From Paenibacillus alginolyticus DSM 5050 = NBRC 15375 (lineage in GTDB: Bacteria > Bacillota > Bacilli > Paenibacillales > NBRC-103111), in assembly GCF_000422905.1 (NCBI RefSeq), contig NZ_AUGY01000013.1, positions 62,001 through 126,000 on the forward strand: DNA of 64,000 nt. The letters run 5' to 3'. Shown here piece by piece: positions 42,618 through 51,881 of this stretch (the first letter of the stretch is position 1; the number at the start of each line of letters is the position of its first letter). A model generated the notes under the pieces. That model ran no database searches. It was not told the DNA's origin and saw only the letters and a program-made list of their open reading frames with translations. A program made the position numbers and the translations under genes.

Positions 42618-43685
42618 ATGTACAAATTGCGAATGTTCAATATGAAGTGGCAGCTGCTGAATTACTTTCTGATTTCGAGTTTGCTCACGGTATCTAGCAT
42701 CTATATTGTGCTTGAATATTATAAGGATGAGCTTGTTTCATGGCAGTTCCGCATGTGGTTCCTCATAGCCATTCTCTTGGTCTGTCTAACGGTGGGTTAT
42801 GTTGCGACCAAAAGATGGCAGCGCAAAGTTGATGAACTTCATGTAGCCATGCTCGAATTGTCCAAAGGGAATTTCTCCAGTCGGATTGAAATGGAACCCG
42901 TAGAACCATTCTTGTATTTGTATGATGCTTTTAATAACATGGCCTCTGCCGTTGAAGAGCGTATTCAGCTGCTGCAAAAATTGGGTGAGGCCGAGGCCAT
43001 TCGGGATCAGGAGCTCACGGAAAATGCTGTGCTTGAGGAAAGACGCAGACTCGCGCGGGATTTGCACGATACCGTTAGTCAAGAACTGTTCGCCATTCAT
43101 ATGTCAGCATCCTCTTTACCCAAGATTCTGGAGAGAAATCCAGATGCTGCACCAGGCGTCATGAATCAGCTTATTCAAATGTCTCACCATGCCCAGAAGC
43201 AGATGCGCGGACTCATTTCGCAATTAAGGCCCATCGAACTGGGAGATATGAGCTTACAAGAAGCCCTGGAGAAATGGTTTCCGGAATATTGCCGAAACCA
43301 TGAGCTGCAGGGCAAGCTTGATGTTTCACTGCATGAATCGATATCTGAAGCGATTGAACATCAATTTTTCCTCATTATACAAGAAGGGCTTGCGAACGTA
43401 GTTAAGCATGCTTCTGCCAAACAAGTTCGCCTAGCTATATATGAAAGAGAGCATCAGTATGTACTTCAGCTGCAGGATGACGGTCAAGGCTTCGAACGAA
43501 GAGACATTCCATCGGCTTCACATGGTTTATCGACAATGAGAGAGCGAGCTCAGAAGCTTGGCGGCGAAGTAGAGATAGACAGCAAATTAGGATCAGGAAC
43601 ACGAGTTAGAGTACGCATTCCGCGGTTTACGGGACAGTCGAGCTTGTTAATGAAGGAAAGAGAGGGAGAAACAAATGAGCAGTAA
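42618..43685 (+). CDS. liaS: LiaS-type sensor histidine kinase
   Basis: 355-residue NarL-group kinase. Two membrane helices (residues 12-32 and 44-64) with a very short external loop, a HAMP segment, the HisKA_3 motif LARDLHDTVSQELF with the phosphorylated His, and a C-terminal ATPase domain (QDDGQGF, HGLSTMRERAQKLGG). This is the architecture of cell-envelope stress kinases. It lies between liaF and liaR and overlaps liaR by 11 bases. Confidence 0.9.
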   Translation: MYKLRMFNMKWQLLNYFLISSLLTVSSIYIVLEYYKDELVSWQFRMWFLIAILLVCLTVGYVATKRWQRKVDELHVAMLELSKGNFSSRIEMEPVEPFLYLYDAFNNMASAVEERIQLLQKLGEAEAIRDQELTENAVLEERRRLARDLHDTVSQELFAIHMSASSLPKILERNPDAAPGVMNQLIQMSHHAQKQMRGLISQLRPIELGDMSLQEALEKWFPEYCRNHELQGKLDVSLHESISEAIEHQFFLIIQEGLANVVKHASAKQVRLAIYEREHQYVLQLQDDGQGFERRDIPSASHGLSTMRERAQKLGGEVEIDSKLGSGTRVRVRIPRFTGQSSLLMKEREGETNEQ

Positions 43686-44325
43686 CATTAAAGTGATGAT
43701 CGTCGATGATCACGATATGGTACGGGTTGGGCTTCGAACCTACATCTCGTTGGAACCCGGATTGGAAGTTGTAGGGGAAGCAAGCAATGGCCAGGATGCG
43801 TTCGATAAGTTAAATCAGGAACTCTCTCATCTTTTGCCGGATGTTATTTTGATGGATCTGACCATGCCGGTGCTGGATGGAATAGGTGCCACCAAGTTGA
43901 TATGCGGTAAATTTCCACAGATAAAAGTAATTATGCTGACCAGCTTCTTGGAGGAAGCGAAGGTTCTCGAAGCTGTCGAATCGGGTGCCATCAGTTATAT
44001 GCTGAAGACGGTTTCATCCGACCAATTGATTCATGCGATTATGAGCGCTTACCGCGGTATGCCGGTTATGAATTCAGAAGTGTCCTTGGCACTTACAAGA
44101 GGGATCAGACAGCGTACTAGTGTGCCTGAGGAAGAAGGGTTGACTTCGCGAGAGAGAGAAGTATTGCTTTTGATTGCAGAGGGAAAGAGTAATAAGGACA
44201 TTTCAGAAGAGCTTTTTATTAGTATCAAAACGGTCAAAACACACGTCAGCAACCTCCTAATGAAGTGTGAATTAGAGGATCGGACTCAGCTTGCTATCTA
44301 CGCACACCGCAAAGGCTTGGTTTGA
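43675..44325 (+). CDS. liaR: LiaR-type response regulator
   Basis: 216-residue NarL/FixJ regulator. Receiver domain with DDHD acidic pair, phosphorylated Asp in ILMDLTMPVLDG and Lys in YMLKTVS; C-terminal LuxR-type helix-turn-helix (LTSREREVLLLIAEGKSNKD, then TVKTHVSNLLMK). Partner of the kinase just upstream, likely controlling the response to cell wall antibiotics. Confidence 0.92.
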   Translation: MSSNIKVMIVDDHDMVRVGLRTYISLEPGLEVVGEASNGQDAFDKLNQELSHLLPDVILMDLTMPVLDGIGATKLICGKFPQIKVIMLTSFLEEAKVLEAVESGAISYMLKTVSSDQLIHAIMSAYRGMPVMNSEVSLALTRGIRQRTSVPEEEGLTSREREVLLLIAEGKSNKDISEELFISIKTVKTHVSNLLMKCELEDRTQLAIYAHRKGLV

Positions 44326-44359
44326 CAATAAGGAACGAAACACACATAAAAACTAGATT

Positions 44360-44389
44360 TTGACACATTCTATGCGTAAGTAAAATAAT
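44360..44389 (+). promoter_or_regulatory. Promoter of yugN
   Basis: TTGACA (44360-44365), 18 bases, AATAAT (44384-44389). Confidence 0.5.
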
Positions 44390-44412
44390 ATGAGCGCTTA
44401 AGGAGTGTCTGA

Positions 44413-44826
44413 ATGAAAACTTTATCATCATCTTTGGAGCAGGTTCAAGAATCTTTCGACAGTGTTCGTGAGCACCTGCATGAATTCGATTTTGCTCTGG
44501 GCGGCAATTGGGATTACGATCATGGCTATTTCGACCACTACTTAGATGAAGAGCATCTAGTTTGGCTGCGTATACCTTTTCAAGTTATCACAGGAAGGAT
44601 TGATGGCGATTCCGAATCAACGGATGCGATCGTCGAAATGGGAACTCCTTTCGTGCTGAAGCATGTGTATAATGAAGGACTTAGCCAGGATGCGGAAGCA
44701 GAAACCTTTGGTGCAATGATCGACCAATTCCAAACTCCGCTTGACCCTGATGCCAAAATCGAAGATAAATGGGTGAAAGAAGCAGCTGGGTTGCTCCACA
44801 AGGTGGAACAAGCTTGGATACAGTGA
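44413..44826 (+). CDS. yugN: YugN-like family protein
   Basis: 137-residue protein. FALGGNWDYDHGYFDHYLDE, WLRIPFQVITGRIDG and GTPFVLKHVYNEGL match the YugN-like family, which has no known function. AAGGAGTG precedes the ATG. Preceded by its own promoter and not joined to liaFSR. Confidence 0.8.
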   Translation: MKTLSSSLEQVQESFDSVREHLHEFDFALGGNWDYDHGYFDHYLDEEHLVWLRIPFQVITGRIDGDSESTDAIVEMGTPFVLKHVYNEGLSQDAEAETFGAMIDQFQTPLDPDAKIEDKWVKEAAGLLHKVEQAWIQ

Positions 44827-44968
44827 GTTAGCCCTTTTTTTACCTCCATTTTATTGTTTTTTAATATTCGTTTAAGGTTGTAGGTGCATGATAGAACTAC
44901 AGAGAACAAGACATAACCCTTCAAGAACATGCACTTATAACTTTATTAATCAAATGGAGGTAAGAACT

Positions 44969-46585
44969 ATGGAAGACAACAAGAAAGATTATAGCGACTT
45001 CTTTAAGTCGCAGAACAACAATAGCAATAACAACGATGGCGTAAATCGAAATGATTCTAATCATCAAGACCCGCAAGACCTGCAAGATCCACAAGATCCT
45101 AACAAAGCAAGACCGTCCTACTATTATTCGTATGGCCCTTACAAGTCGGCTTTTAACGAAGAAAACGAAGGACATTCGCTAACAACTTCTTCGTCGGGTA
45201 CTGAAGGAACTTCCAGTGTTGAAGTTACTCCTCCTAAGAACTTGCGTCCTTTCAGTTTTGGACCGGAAGCAGGCGCTCCGCAAGGCTCGGGACCCTGGGA
45301 TCCGAACGCAAAAAAGCGTTCATCTGTGAAAAGCATTTTCGCGGCTTTCATGGCAGGCGCCTTGGTCGTAGGCGCACTTATGTTCAGCGCTGATAAAATG
45401 AATTTGTTTACTGGCAATCAGCCTCTAGCTTCGGGCAGCTCCACAGCAGCTGCAACGAAGAGCGGAAGCAGTAACGGAGGCGAAGTGAAAAATGTTGGGC
45501 TTGATGTTGTTCGCCCGGGAAACATTTCAGCTATTGCACAGAATGCTGGACCTGCAATTGTTAAGGTTGAATCTCTTGTGAAGCCGAAGCAAACAAGCCG
45601 TGGCGGCAACTCCCTCTTTGATGATCCGTTCTTCCGTCAATTCTTTGGGGATAATGGCGGCGGCAACACAGCGCCTAAGAGTAATCAGAATAACTCTGGA
45701 AGCGGCGAACTGCAGCCAGCAGGTATGGGAACAGGGTTTATTTTCGAAAAAACCGGATATATTTTAACCAATGAGCACGTTGTTGACGGCGCTGATGAAA
45801 TTCAAGTTACGGTTGAAGGTTATGATAAGCCATTTAAAGCTAAATTGTTAGGTAACAGCTACGATTTGGATTTGGCTGTTCTCAAAATCGAAGGCGATAA
45901 AGAGTTTCCAATCCTCCCACTTGGTAAAGCTGAAGATGTGAATGTTGGGGATTGGGTTGTTGCTATCGGTAATCCATACGGCTTCGACCACACGGTTACT
46001 GTAGGTGTGCTTAGTGCGAAGGAGCGTCCTATCAGCATTCCAGATGCGAAAGGAACTCGCGAGTATAAGCACTTACTGCAAACGGACGCATCCATTAACC
46101 CTGGTAACTCCGGCGGACCTTTACTGAACTTGAATGGTGAAGTTATTGGTATTAATACGGCGGTTAGTTCTCAAGCGCAAGGAATTGGTTTCGCCATTCC
46201 TACTAGCACCATTTCTTCGGTTCTTGAAAATCTTAAAAATAATGTTCAAATTCCTAAAGAACCCGTTCCTTACTTAGGTGTAGGTCTACAAGATATCGGT
46301 AAAGACTGGGTAAGTGAATTGAAGCTTTCGAACACAGATGGGGCATTAGTTGGCAGCGTTCAACGTAAAAGCCCTGCTTTCCAAGCGGGTCTGCGTCAAT
46401 ACGATGTCATTGTAGACATTAACGGAACCAAGGTGAAAAATTCGCAGGAATTGATTACTAAAGTTCAGGCATCGAAAGTTGGCGACAAGGTTACTTTGGG
46501 ACTTATTCGAGACGGCAAGCGCATGGAAGTACCGATTACAGTTGGGGATAAAAATGCGTTAGCAGAGACGCCTGCCCAACAATAA
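44969..46585 (+). CDS. HtrA/DegP-like serine protease (S1C) with PDZ domain
   Basis: 538-residue membrane-anchored protease. The first 125 residues are a cytoplasmic, Asn- and Gln-rich disordered region, followed by one membrane helix (FAAFMAGALVVGALMFSADK). The catalytic triad is visible: His270 in NEHVVDG, Asp301 in LDLAVLKI and Ser381 in GNSGGPLL. A C-terminal PDZ domain runs from about 430 (VPYLGVGLQDI, SPAFQAGLRQYDVIVDING). ATG 44969 has TGGAGGT upstream. Followed by a two-component pair. Confidence 0.93.
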   Translation: MEDNKKDYSDFFKSQNNNSNNNDGVNRNDSNHQDPQDLQDPQDPNKARPSYYYSYGPYKSAFNEENEGHSLTTSSSGTEGTSSVEVTPPKNLRPFSFGPEAGAPQGSGPWDPNAKKRSSVKSIFAAFMAGALVVGALMFSADKMNLFTGNQPLASGSSTAAATKSGSSNGGEVKNVGLDVVRPGNISAIAQNAGPAIVKVESLVKPKQTSRGGNSLFDDPFFRQFFGDNGGGNTAPKSNQNNSGSGELQPAGMGTGFIFEKTGYILTNEHVVDGADEIQVTVEGYDKPFKAKLLGNSYDLDLAVLKIEGDKEFPILPLGKAEDVNVGDWVVAIGNPYGFDHTVTVGVLSAKERPISIPDAKGTREYKHLLQTDASINPGNSGGPLLNLNGEVIGINTAVSSQAQGIGFAIPTSTISSVLENLKNNVQIPKEPVPYLGVGLQDIGKDWVSELKLSNTDGALVGSVQRKSPAFQAGLRQYDVIVDINGTKVKNSQELITKVQASKVGDKVTLGLIRDGKRMEVPITVGDKNALAETPAQQ

Positions 46586-46617
46586 AAGAGTTGAATAAAG
46601 GTTAGTTCGGAATAAAA

Positions 46618-46665
46618 GGAAGTGGAGTCCCGCGGCCGCAAGCTTGCAGGCTCCGCTTCTTTTTG
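46618..46665 (+). terminator. Terminator after the HtrA gene
   Basis: GAAGTGGAGTCC pairs with GGCTCCGCTTC, with an inner palindrome GCAAGCTTGC in the loop, followed by TTTTT. Confidence 0.75.
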
Positions 46666-46715
46666 CTTGGATAGCTGAATTTGTTACAATGGTTGATAGA
46701 AGGGTGGTTTCGTCG

Positions 46716-47405
46716 ATGAGAGAGAACATAATGGTTATTGATGATGATGAGAAAATTACGTCTATGTTGAGAAGAGGTTTGGCCTTTGAAGGATATTCGG
46801 TCATCACTGCCGCCAACGGTTCGGATGGCCTCAAGCAAATGTTGACAGCGGAACCGCATCTGCTGATCTTGGACGTCATGATGCCGCATATTGATGGCTG
46901 GGAGGTCGTTCGTCGAGTGCGTGAAAGCGGCAGCGAGGTACCGATTCTTATGCTTACAGCCAAAGATGAAATCAGCGATCGCGTGAAAGGCTTGGATCTC
47001 GGTGCTGACGATTATTTGGTCAAGCCGTTCGCGCTTGAAGAGCTGCTGGCTAGAGTACGTGTACTTCTTAGAAGGAGAACGGAGCGTCCTGAGCAGCAGA
47101 CGAATAGATTGAGTTATGAGGATACAATCTTGGATTTGGATACACGTGAGGTTTTTCGCGGCGAGAAACTGATTGAGTTAACAACCAAGGAGTTTGACTT
47201 ACTTCACTTGTTCATGCAGAATCCAAAGCGTGTCCTTTCACGGGATATTATTATGGAAAAAATATGGGGCTACGATTATAGCGGTGAATCCAATGTTTTG
47301 GAGGTTTATATCGCGCTGCTGCGTCAAAAGACCGAAGAATATGGCCATAAACGATTGATTCAAACGGTGCGGGGGGCAGGTTACGTATTGAGAGGGGAAT
47401 CTTAA
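46716..47405 (+). CDS. OmpR-family response regulator
   Basis: 229-residue regulator. The receiver begins NIMVIDDDEKITSMLRRGL, with the phosphorylated Asp in LILDVMMPHIDGWEV and Lys in YLVKPFALEEL; the C-terminal part is a winged helix (LTTKEFDLLHLFMQNPKRVL, RGAGYVLRG). AAGGGTGG precedes ATG 46716. Its kinase follows one base later. Confidence 0.92.
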   Translation: MRENIMVIDDDEKITSMLRRGLAFEGYSVITAANGSDGLKQMLTAEPHLLILDVMMPHIDGWEVVRRVRESGSEVPILMLTAKDEISDRVKGLDLGADDYLVKPFALEELLARVRVLLRRRTERPEQQTNRLSYEDTILDLDTREVFRGEKLIELTTKEFDLLHLFMQNPKRVLSRDIIMEKIWGYDYSGESNVLEVYIALLRQKTEEYGHKRLIQTVRGAGYVLRGES

Positions 47406-47406
47406 T

Positions 47407-48879
47407 ATGTCACTTCGCTTGCGGCTAACGCTTTGGTATTCAGGTATTTTGGCTCTAACTATGCTGCTCTTCGGCATTGTTCTTTATTTTTTCTTGAATT
47501 ATTTCCTATACGATCAAATTCGCCAAGATGTGAAAAGGGAAGCGAGCAATACCTCTTTGCGTATTCAAAAGAGCTTCGCCCTTTCACAGAAGGGACTCGT
47601 TGTTGATCTGGAACTGGAGAGTAGAGATTTCTACTCTACGAATACGTTTCTGCAATTATATAATATTGCACTCAAAAAATTTAATCGCTCGGCTAACTTA
47701 CAATTCTATGATGTTACATTGCCTTTAGCGAAAAATACGATTGATAAATTAATGAATGAGGATGGTTTTTTCGAAAAGACCAAGGTACTGGGGCAAGACT
47801 TCCTCATCTACAATCAAGCGATCAGGTCTGATGACCAGAACCAACTCATCGGGGTTCTTCAAGCTGCTGTACCGATTGGCAGTTATGAAAAAACGTCCGT
47901 TACCCTCGGGTATACGCTGATGGTTTGGGCATTACTCACGATTATTGTGGCAGCTTCACTTGGCTGGTTCTTGGCGCGTAAGGCGCTCAAGCCGATAGAA
48001 CGCGTCATTGACGCCGCGAATCAAATAGGAAGCAGCGATGATCTAGAGAAGCGTATTCAATATGACGGTCCACTTGATGAGATTGGACGCTTGACGGAGA
48101 CGATTAATGGAATGCTCTCTCGGATTGAGATCACCTATCTGGAATTAGATGAAGCATACCGCGCTCAGCGCAGATTCGTATCGGACGCTTCTCATGAGCT
48201 GAGAACACCGCTTACAACAATTCGAGGAAATGTCGACTTGTTAGAAAAGATGTGGAAGCAAACTTCGGGGAGTACAGAGCTTGCTACGCCTGATCAAATG
48301 CAAATGTCACTCGAAGCTATGCATGATATCGCAGGTGAAGCACAGCGAATGAGCAGACTAGTCAATGATCTTCTGGCTCTGGCGAGAGCAGATGCCGGCG
48401 TTCTTATGGAAAAGAGGCCAGTTGAGATCATGCCGCTCGTTCAAGAAGTGGTAAGGCGGGCTCAATTGCTCGAGCATACCGCAGATTGGCAAGTGGGTGA
48501 TCTAGATGCACTAGAACATGCGGTTGTGCAAGGGAACCGGGATTACTTGCAGCAGCTGTTGTTTATTTTCATCGAAAACGCGTTCAAGTATACCCCAGTT
48601 GGAACCGTAAGATTCGAGGCATCGAGAACCGATAGCTTTATAGGTATTCGGATTGCCGACACCGGGATAGGCATGGATAAAGAGGATGTTCCTCATATTT
48701 TCGATAGATTTTATCGCGCAGATTTATCCAGGGGACTGACGTCTGGAACTGGACTTGGATTATCGATCGCCAAATGGATTATAGATGAACACGGTGGGTC
48801 TATTGAAGTGACAACGCGCAAAGACGAAGGAAGCACCTTTATGATTTGGCTTCCAGCAAACTTTCCTCTCCCTGTATAA
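47407..48879 (+). CDS. Sensor histidine kinase (HAMP, HisKA, HATPase)
   Basis: 490-residue kinase with membrane helices at about 10-30 and 172-195 bounding an extracytoplasmic sensor of about 140 residues. Then HAMP (RKALKPIERVIDAANQIGSS), the H-box in SDASHELRTPLTTIRGN, and ATPase boxes (FIENAFKYTP, IADTGIGMDKED, SGTGLGLSIAKWI). Partner of the response regulator just upstream. The signal is unknown. Confidence 0.93.
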   Translation: MSLRLRLTLWYSGILALTMLLFGIVLYFFLNYFLYDQIRQDVKREASNTSLRIQKSFALSQKGLVVDLELESRDFYSTNTFLQLYNIALKKFNRSANLQFYDVTLPLAKNTIDKLMNEDGFFEKTKVLGQDFLIYNQAIRSDDQNQLIGVLQAAVPIGSYEKTSVTLGYTLMVWALLTIIVAASLGWFLARKALKPIERVIDAANQIGSSDDLEKRIQYDGPLDEIGRLTETINGMLSRIEITYLELDEAYRAQRRFVSDASHELRTPLTTIRGNVDLLEKMWKQTSGSTELATPDQMQMSLEAMHDIAGEAQRMSRLVNDLLALARADAGVLMEKRPVEIMPLVQEVVRRAQLLEHTADWQVGDLDALEHAVVQGNRDYLQQLLFIFIENAFKYTPVGTVRFEASRTDSFIGIRIADTGIGMDKEDVPHIFDRFYRADLSRGLTSGTGLGLSIAKWIIDEHGGSIEVTTRKDEGSTFMIWLPANFPLPV

Positions 48880-48926
48880 TCAGCTATAATGAAAGAAAAT
48901 AATGATTTCTTAGGCAGGTGGAAGAA

Positions 48927-49883
48927 ATGGAAGTAGTCCGAATATCACCCAGAGGCTATTGCTATGGCGTTGTAGATGCTATGGCGCTTGCTATGCAAAC
49001 TGCTAAAAACTTAAATCTTCCCAGACCTATTTATATATTAGGCATGATTGTTCATAATGCGCATGTTACTGATTTCTTCAAAGAAGAAGGTGTCATCACC
49101 TTAGATGGTGAGAACCGGCTTGAAATATTAGAACAAATCGAAACAGGGACGGTCATTTTCACAGCTCACGGGGTCTCTCCTGAAGTAAGACGCCGAGCTC
49201 GGGACAAGGGTTTAACTGTTGTGGATGCAACCTGCCCAGATGTGACGAAGACACACGATTTAATTCGAGAAAAAGTAGCCGACGGCTATGAAGTTATCTA
49301 TATCGGGAAGAAAGCTCATCCTGAGCCTGAGGGCGCAGTAGGTGTAGCGCCTGACAAGGTGCATCTCATTGAAAAGCTTGAAGAGGCCGAACAACTAAAT
49401 ATTAAATCCGAACGTATTATTATTACTAACCAGACAACAATGAGCCAATGGGACATTAAGCATATTATGAATCGATTACTGGAACTATTCCCAAAAGCTG
49501 AGATCCATAATGAGATATGCCTAGCCACACAGGTTAGACAAGAAGCGGTAGCTGAACAAGCGAAGGAAGTTGATTTAGTTATCGTAGTTGGAGATCCAAA
49601 AAGTAATAATTCGAACCGCTTAGCGCAAGTTTCAGAGGAAATTGCAGGCGTTAGAGCGTATAGAATATCTGATATCACTGAGCTTAATAGCACGTGGTTA
49701 ACCCATGTACGCAAGGTCGGTGTTACATCTGGTGCTTCGACACCAACACCGATAACCAAAGAGGTAATTTCCTATTTGGAGGCTTATGATTTAAAAGATG
49801 AAACCAGTTGGGATATTACGCGTACTATTAATATGAAGAAGCTCATTCCGGCTGTTAAATCCAAAGTGGCTAGTAGTGAGTGA
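48927..49883 (+). CDS. ispH: 4-Hydroxy-3-methylbut-2-enyl diphosphate reductase IspH
   Basis: Last enzyme of the MEP isoprenoid route, an iron-sulfur protein. The three cluster cysteines are in [18 protein letters not shown] and [26 protein letters not shown] and NQTTMSQWD carry the substrate-binding residues. 318 residues, normal length. ATG 48927 is preferred to GTG 48918, with AGGTGG just ahead. Confidence 0.94.
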   Translation: MEVVRISPRGYCYGVVDAMALAMQTAKNLNLPRPIYILGMIVHNAHVTDFFKEEGVITLDGENRLEILEQIETGTVIFTAHGVSPEVRRRARDKGLTVVDATCPDVTKTHDLIREKVADGYEVIYIGKKAHPEPEGAVGVAPDKVHLIEKLEEAEQLNIKSERIIITNQTTMSQWDIKHIMNRLLELFPKAEIHNEICLATQVRQEAVAEQAKEVDLVIVVGDPKSNNSNRLAQVSEEIAGVRAYRISDITELNSTWLTHVRKVGVTSGASTPTPITKEVISYLEAYDLKDETSWDITRTINMKKLIPAVKSKVASSE

Positions 49884-49946
49884 TCCTTATTTATTCCACA
49901 GGGCGGGATTGAGACCAGCATGCAAAGCACTCAGAAGGTGAAAATG

Positions 49947-50465
49947 ATGAAAGTGAAAGCTCGCTACGATTGGAAAAGCATGAAGCGCTGGTTTAGATAT
50001 AAATATTTACTTCTCTTACGTGCCAAAGGTGGTCCTTCTAAGGTAGCACGCGGCTTTTCAATTGGATTGTTTGTAGAGATGTTTACACTACCTACAGCCG
50101 GTTTTGCATTCGCTCTTATCTTTCCGTTGGTTTATTTATTAAGAGCTAATTTACCTGGAGCGTTAATTGGATTTGTGTTTGGAAAAGTGATTTATATTCC
50201 ATTCTCGATTCTCAATAAGCAAGTGGGGGATTGGTTGGTACCGAAGCACTTTAAGATTTATCTGATCCATCATTTACCCCACATGCTTTCTAACATTATT
50301 AGAAGTGGTTTAGATTTGATTGTAGGCGGTATGGTGGTTGGGCTGATACTCGGAATTATTGCTTACTTCCCAATTATGCTCTTACTTAAATACCATGCGA
50401 ATCGCCGCAAAGAAAAACGTAGAATCCGTAAAGATCAACTTGCGCCTTCGAATACAAATGAATAG
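49947..50465 (+). CDS. DUF2062 family membrane protein
   Basis: 172-residue protein with the DUF2062 pattern: LLRAKGGPSKVARGFSIGLF, then three to four membrane helices and a basic C-terminal tail. Role unknown. Start uncertain: ATG 49947 has AAGGTG at good spacing; ATG 49944 and 49920 are possible. Confidence 0.8.
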   Translation: MKVKARYDWKSMKRWFRYKYLLLLRAKGGPSKVARGFSIGLFVEMFTLPTAGFAFALIFPLVYLLRANLPGALIGFVFGKVIYIPFSILNKQVGDWLVPKHFKIYLIHHLPHMLSNIIRSGLDLIVGGMVVGLILGIIAYFPIMLLLKYHANRRKEKRRIRKDQLAPSNTNE

Positions 50466-50475
50466 CAAATAAATT

Positions 50476-50510
50476 AACGCTTGACGAAAACTCGTCAAGC
50501 GTTGTATATT
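50476..50510 (+). promoter_or_regulatory. Promoter of aroF overlapped by a perfect inverted repeat
   Basis: TTGACG (50481-50486), 18 bases, TATATT (50505-50510). AACGCTTGACGA (50476-50487) and TCGTCAAGCGTT (50492-50503) are perfect 12-base complements, so the -35 box lies in one arm. This may be an operator, a weak terminator of the upstream gene, or both. Confidence 0.6.
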
Positions 50511-50595
50511 TACTTTAGCGGTTAAAAGCGTAGAAGCGAACAAGCGTTGAAGTATTCAAGTGATTCAACCCATATAAATAAGGAGCGTGTTTAAG

Positions 50596-51639
50596 ATGAT
50601 CGCCATTACATCCAACAAAACGTCAGATGAGCGTATTCAGGAAATTGTACAATTTATAGAAAAGCAAGGTGTTCAAGCTCACGTCTCCAAAGGTGAGGAT
50701 CGCACAGTAATCGGAATAATCGGCAAGGCCGATCCTAAATTAGCTGAACAGCTGCGTCAAATGTCAGGAGTGGAGCAAGTCGTGAAAATTTCAAAGTCGT
50801 ATAAATTAGCAAGCCGTGACTTTCATCCGGCAGATACCGTTATCAAAATTAAAGGTGTTGAAATCGGTGGCGAGCAGCTTGTTGTTATGGGCGGCCCTTG
50901 TGCTGTAGAAACGCCAGAACAGATAGATGAGATCGCACGTTTAGTGAAAGCAGCGGGAGGTCAAGTTCTTCGCGGCGGCGCATTCAAGCCAAGAACAGGT
51001 CCTTATAGCTTCCAAGGTGTTGGCGTAGAGGGCTTGATCATGATGGCTGAAGCGGGTAAGAAGCATGGACTTCTTACTATTACAGAAGTTATGACTCCTG
51101 AGTATGTTGATGTATGTGCCCAATACGCGGATATTTTGCAAGTAGGCACACGTAATATGCAAAACTTTGATTTGCTTCGCAAGCTTGGGACTATTCAAAC
51201 ACCAGTACTGCTTAAGCGTGGTTTCAGCTCCACTTACGATGAATTCTTGAATGCTGCTGAATATATCCTTGCTGGCGGTAACCCGAATGTTATGCTCTGT
51301 GAACGCGGAATCCGAACATTCGAAACGTACACTCGGAATACACTAGATTTATCGGCTATTCCGGTTCTTAAGCAATTGAGCCATCTTCCGGTAATCTCAG
51401 ATCCGAGTCATGGTACTGGCCGTAGAGAGCTTGTTGTTCCTATGACTAAGGCATCTGTAGCCGCAGGAGCAGATGGTTTGATCATCGAAATGCACACAGA
51501 TCCAGACAATTCAATGACTGGGGACGGCGTTCAGTCCTTGTTCCCGGATCAATTCGCTAATTTACTTGTTGATCTTGAGAAGCTAGCTCCGCTGCTTGGT
51601 AAAAAGTTTGATACACATAAAGAAGTTATCTTGGCTTAA
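50596..51639 (+). CDS. aroF: 3-Deoxy-7-phosphoheptulonate synthase (DAHP synthase)
   Basis: First enzyme of the shikimate route. 347 residues: an N-terminal ferredoxin-like regulatory domain (residues 1-70) joined to the KDO8P-type barrel with GGPCAVE, GGAFKPRTGPYSFQG, LQVGTRNMQNF, LKRGFSSTYDE, ISDPSHGTGRR and MHTDPDNSMTGDG. This is the Thermotoga-like type I-beta form, whose N-domain usually senses Tyr or Phe. ATG 50596 has AAGGAG upstream. Confidence 0.94.
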   Translation: MIAITSNKTSDERIQEIVQFIEKQGVQAHVSKGEDRTVIGIIGKADPKLAEQLRQMSGVEQVVKISKSYKLASRDFHPADTVIKIKGVEIGGEQLVVMGGPCAVETPEQIDEIARLVKAAGGQVLRGGAFKPRTGPYSFQGVGVEGLIMMAEAGKKHGLLTITEVMTPEYVDVCAQYADILQVGTRNMQNFDLLRKLGTIQTPVLLKRGFSSTYDEFLNAAEYILAGGNPNVMLCERGIRTFETYTRNTLDLSAIPVLKQLSHLPVISDPSHGTGRRELVVPMTKASVAAGADGLIIEMHTDPDNSMTGDGVQSLFPDQFANLLVDLEKLAPLLGKKFDTHKEVILA

Positions 51640-51658
51640 CGGTAATAGTTCTAAGATG

Positions 51659-51691
51659 ACTGGCTTCCTCGAATGAGGAAGCCAGTTTTCC
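51659..51691 (+). terminator. Terminator of aroF
   Basis: ACTGGCTTCCTC pairs with GAGGAAGCCAGT around GAAT, followed by TTTTC. Confidence 0.88.
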
Positions 51692-51728
51692 TGTTTATGG
51701 ATATAAGACGGACAAATATGTGAATTAG

Positions 51729-51745
51729 TGTGAGCATAGCTTACA
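51729..51745 (+). promoter_or_regulatory. GlnR/TnrA box 1 upstream of glnA
   Basis: TGTGAGCATAGCTTACA fits TGTNAN7TNACA at all fixed positions. Confidence 0.75.
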
Positions 51746-51762
51746 CATCTTTAAAAAATACC

Positions 51763-51779
51763 TGACATAAGTATTGACT
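51763..51779 (+). promoter_or_regulatory. GlnR/TnrA box 2 overlapping the -35 of glnA
   Basis: TGACATAAGTATTGACT fits the same pattern with two mismatches and covers the -35 box. Two sites, the second over the -35, is the arrangement of the B. subtilis glnRA promoter. Confidence 0.5.
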
Positions 51780-51803
51780 GTGTAAGCTTAATCGCTATAT
51801 AAT
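51774..51803 (+). promoter_or_regulatory. Promoter of glnA
   Basis: TTGACT (51774-51779), 18 bases, TATAAT (51798-51803). Confidence 0.8.
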
Positions 51804-51881
51804 ATGTGCAAGATAACAACCAAAAGTTGAACATTAATCATGCAAAGTACGTTGAATGTACGGAAATGGGAGGGTTTTTAA

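Noticed and set aside
46631-46650. Adjacent NotI and HindIII sites that look like a cloning polylinker
   Set aside because: They form the loop of an intrinsic terminator with matching arms on both sides, and no vector sequence surrounds them.
49316-49759. 147-residue minus-strand frame inside ispH
   Set aside because: Low-complexity Ser/Cys-rich translation opposite a well-conserved gene.
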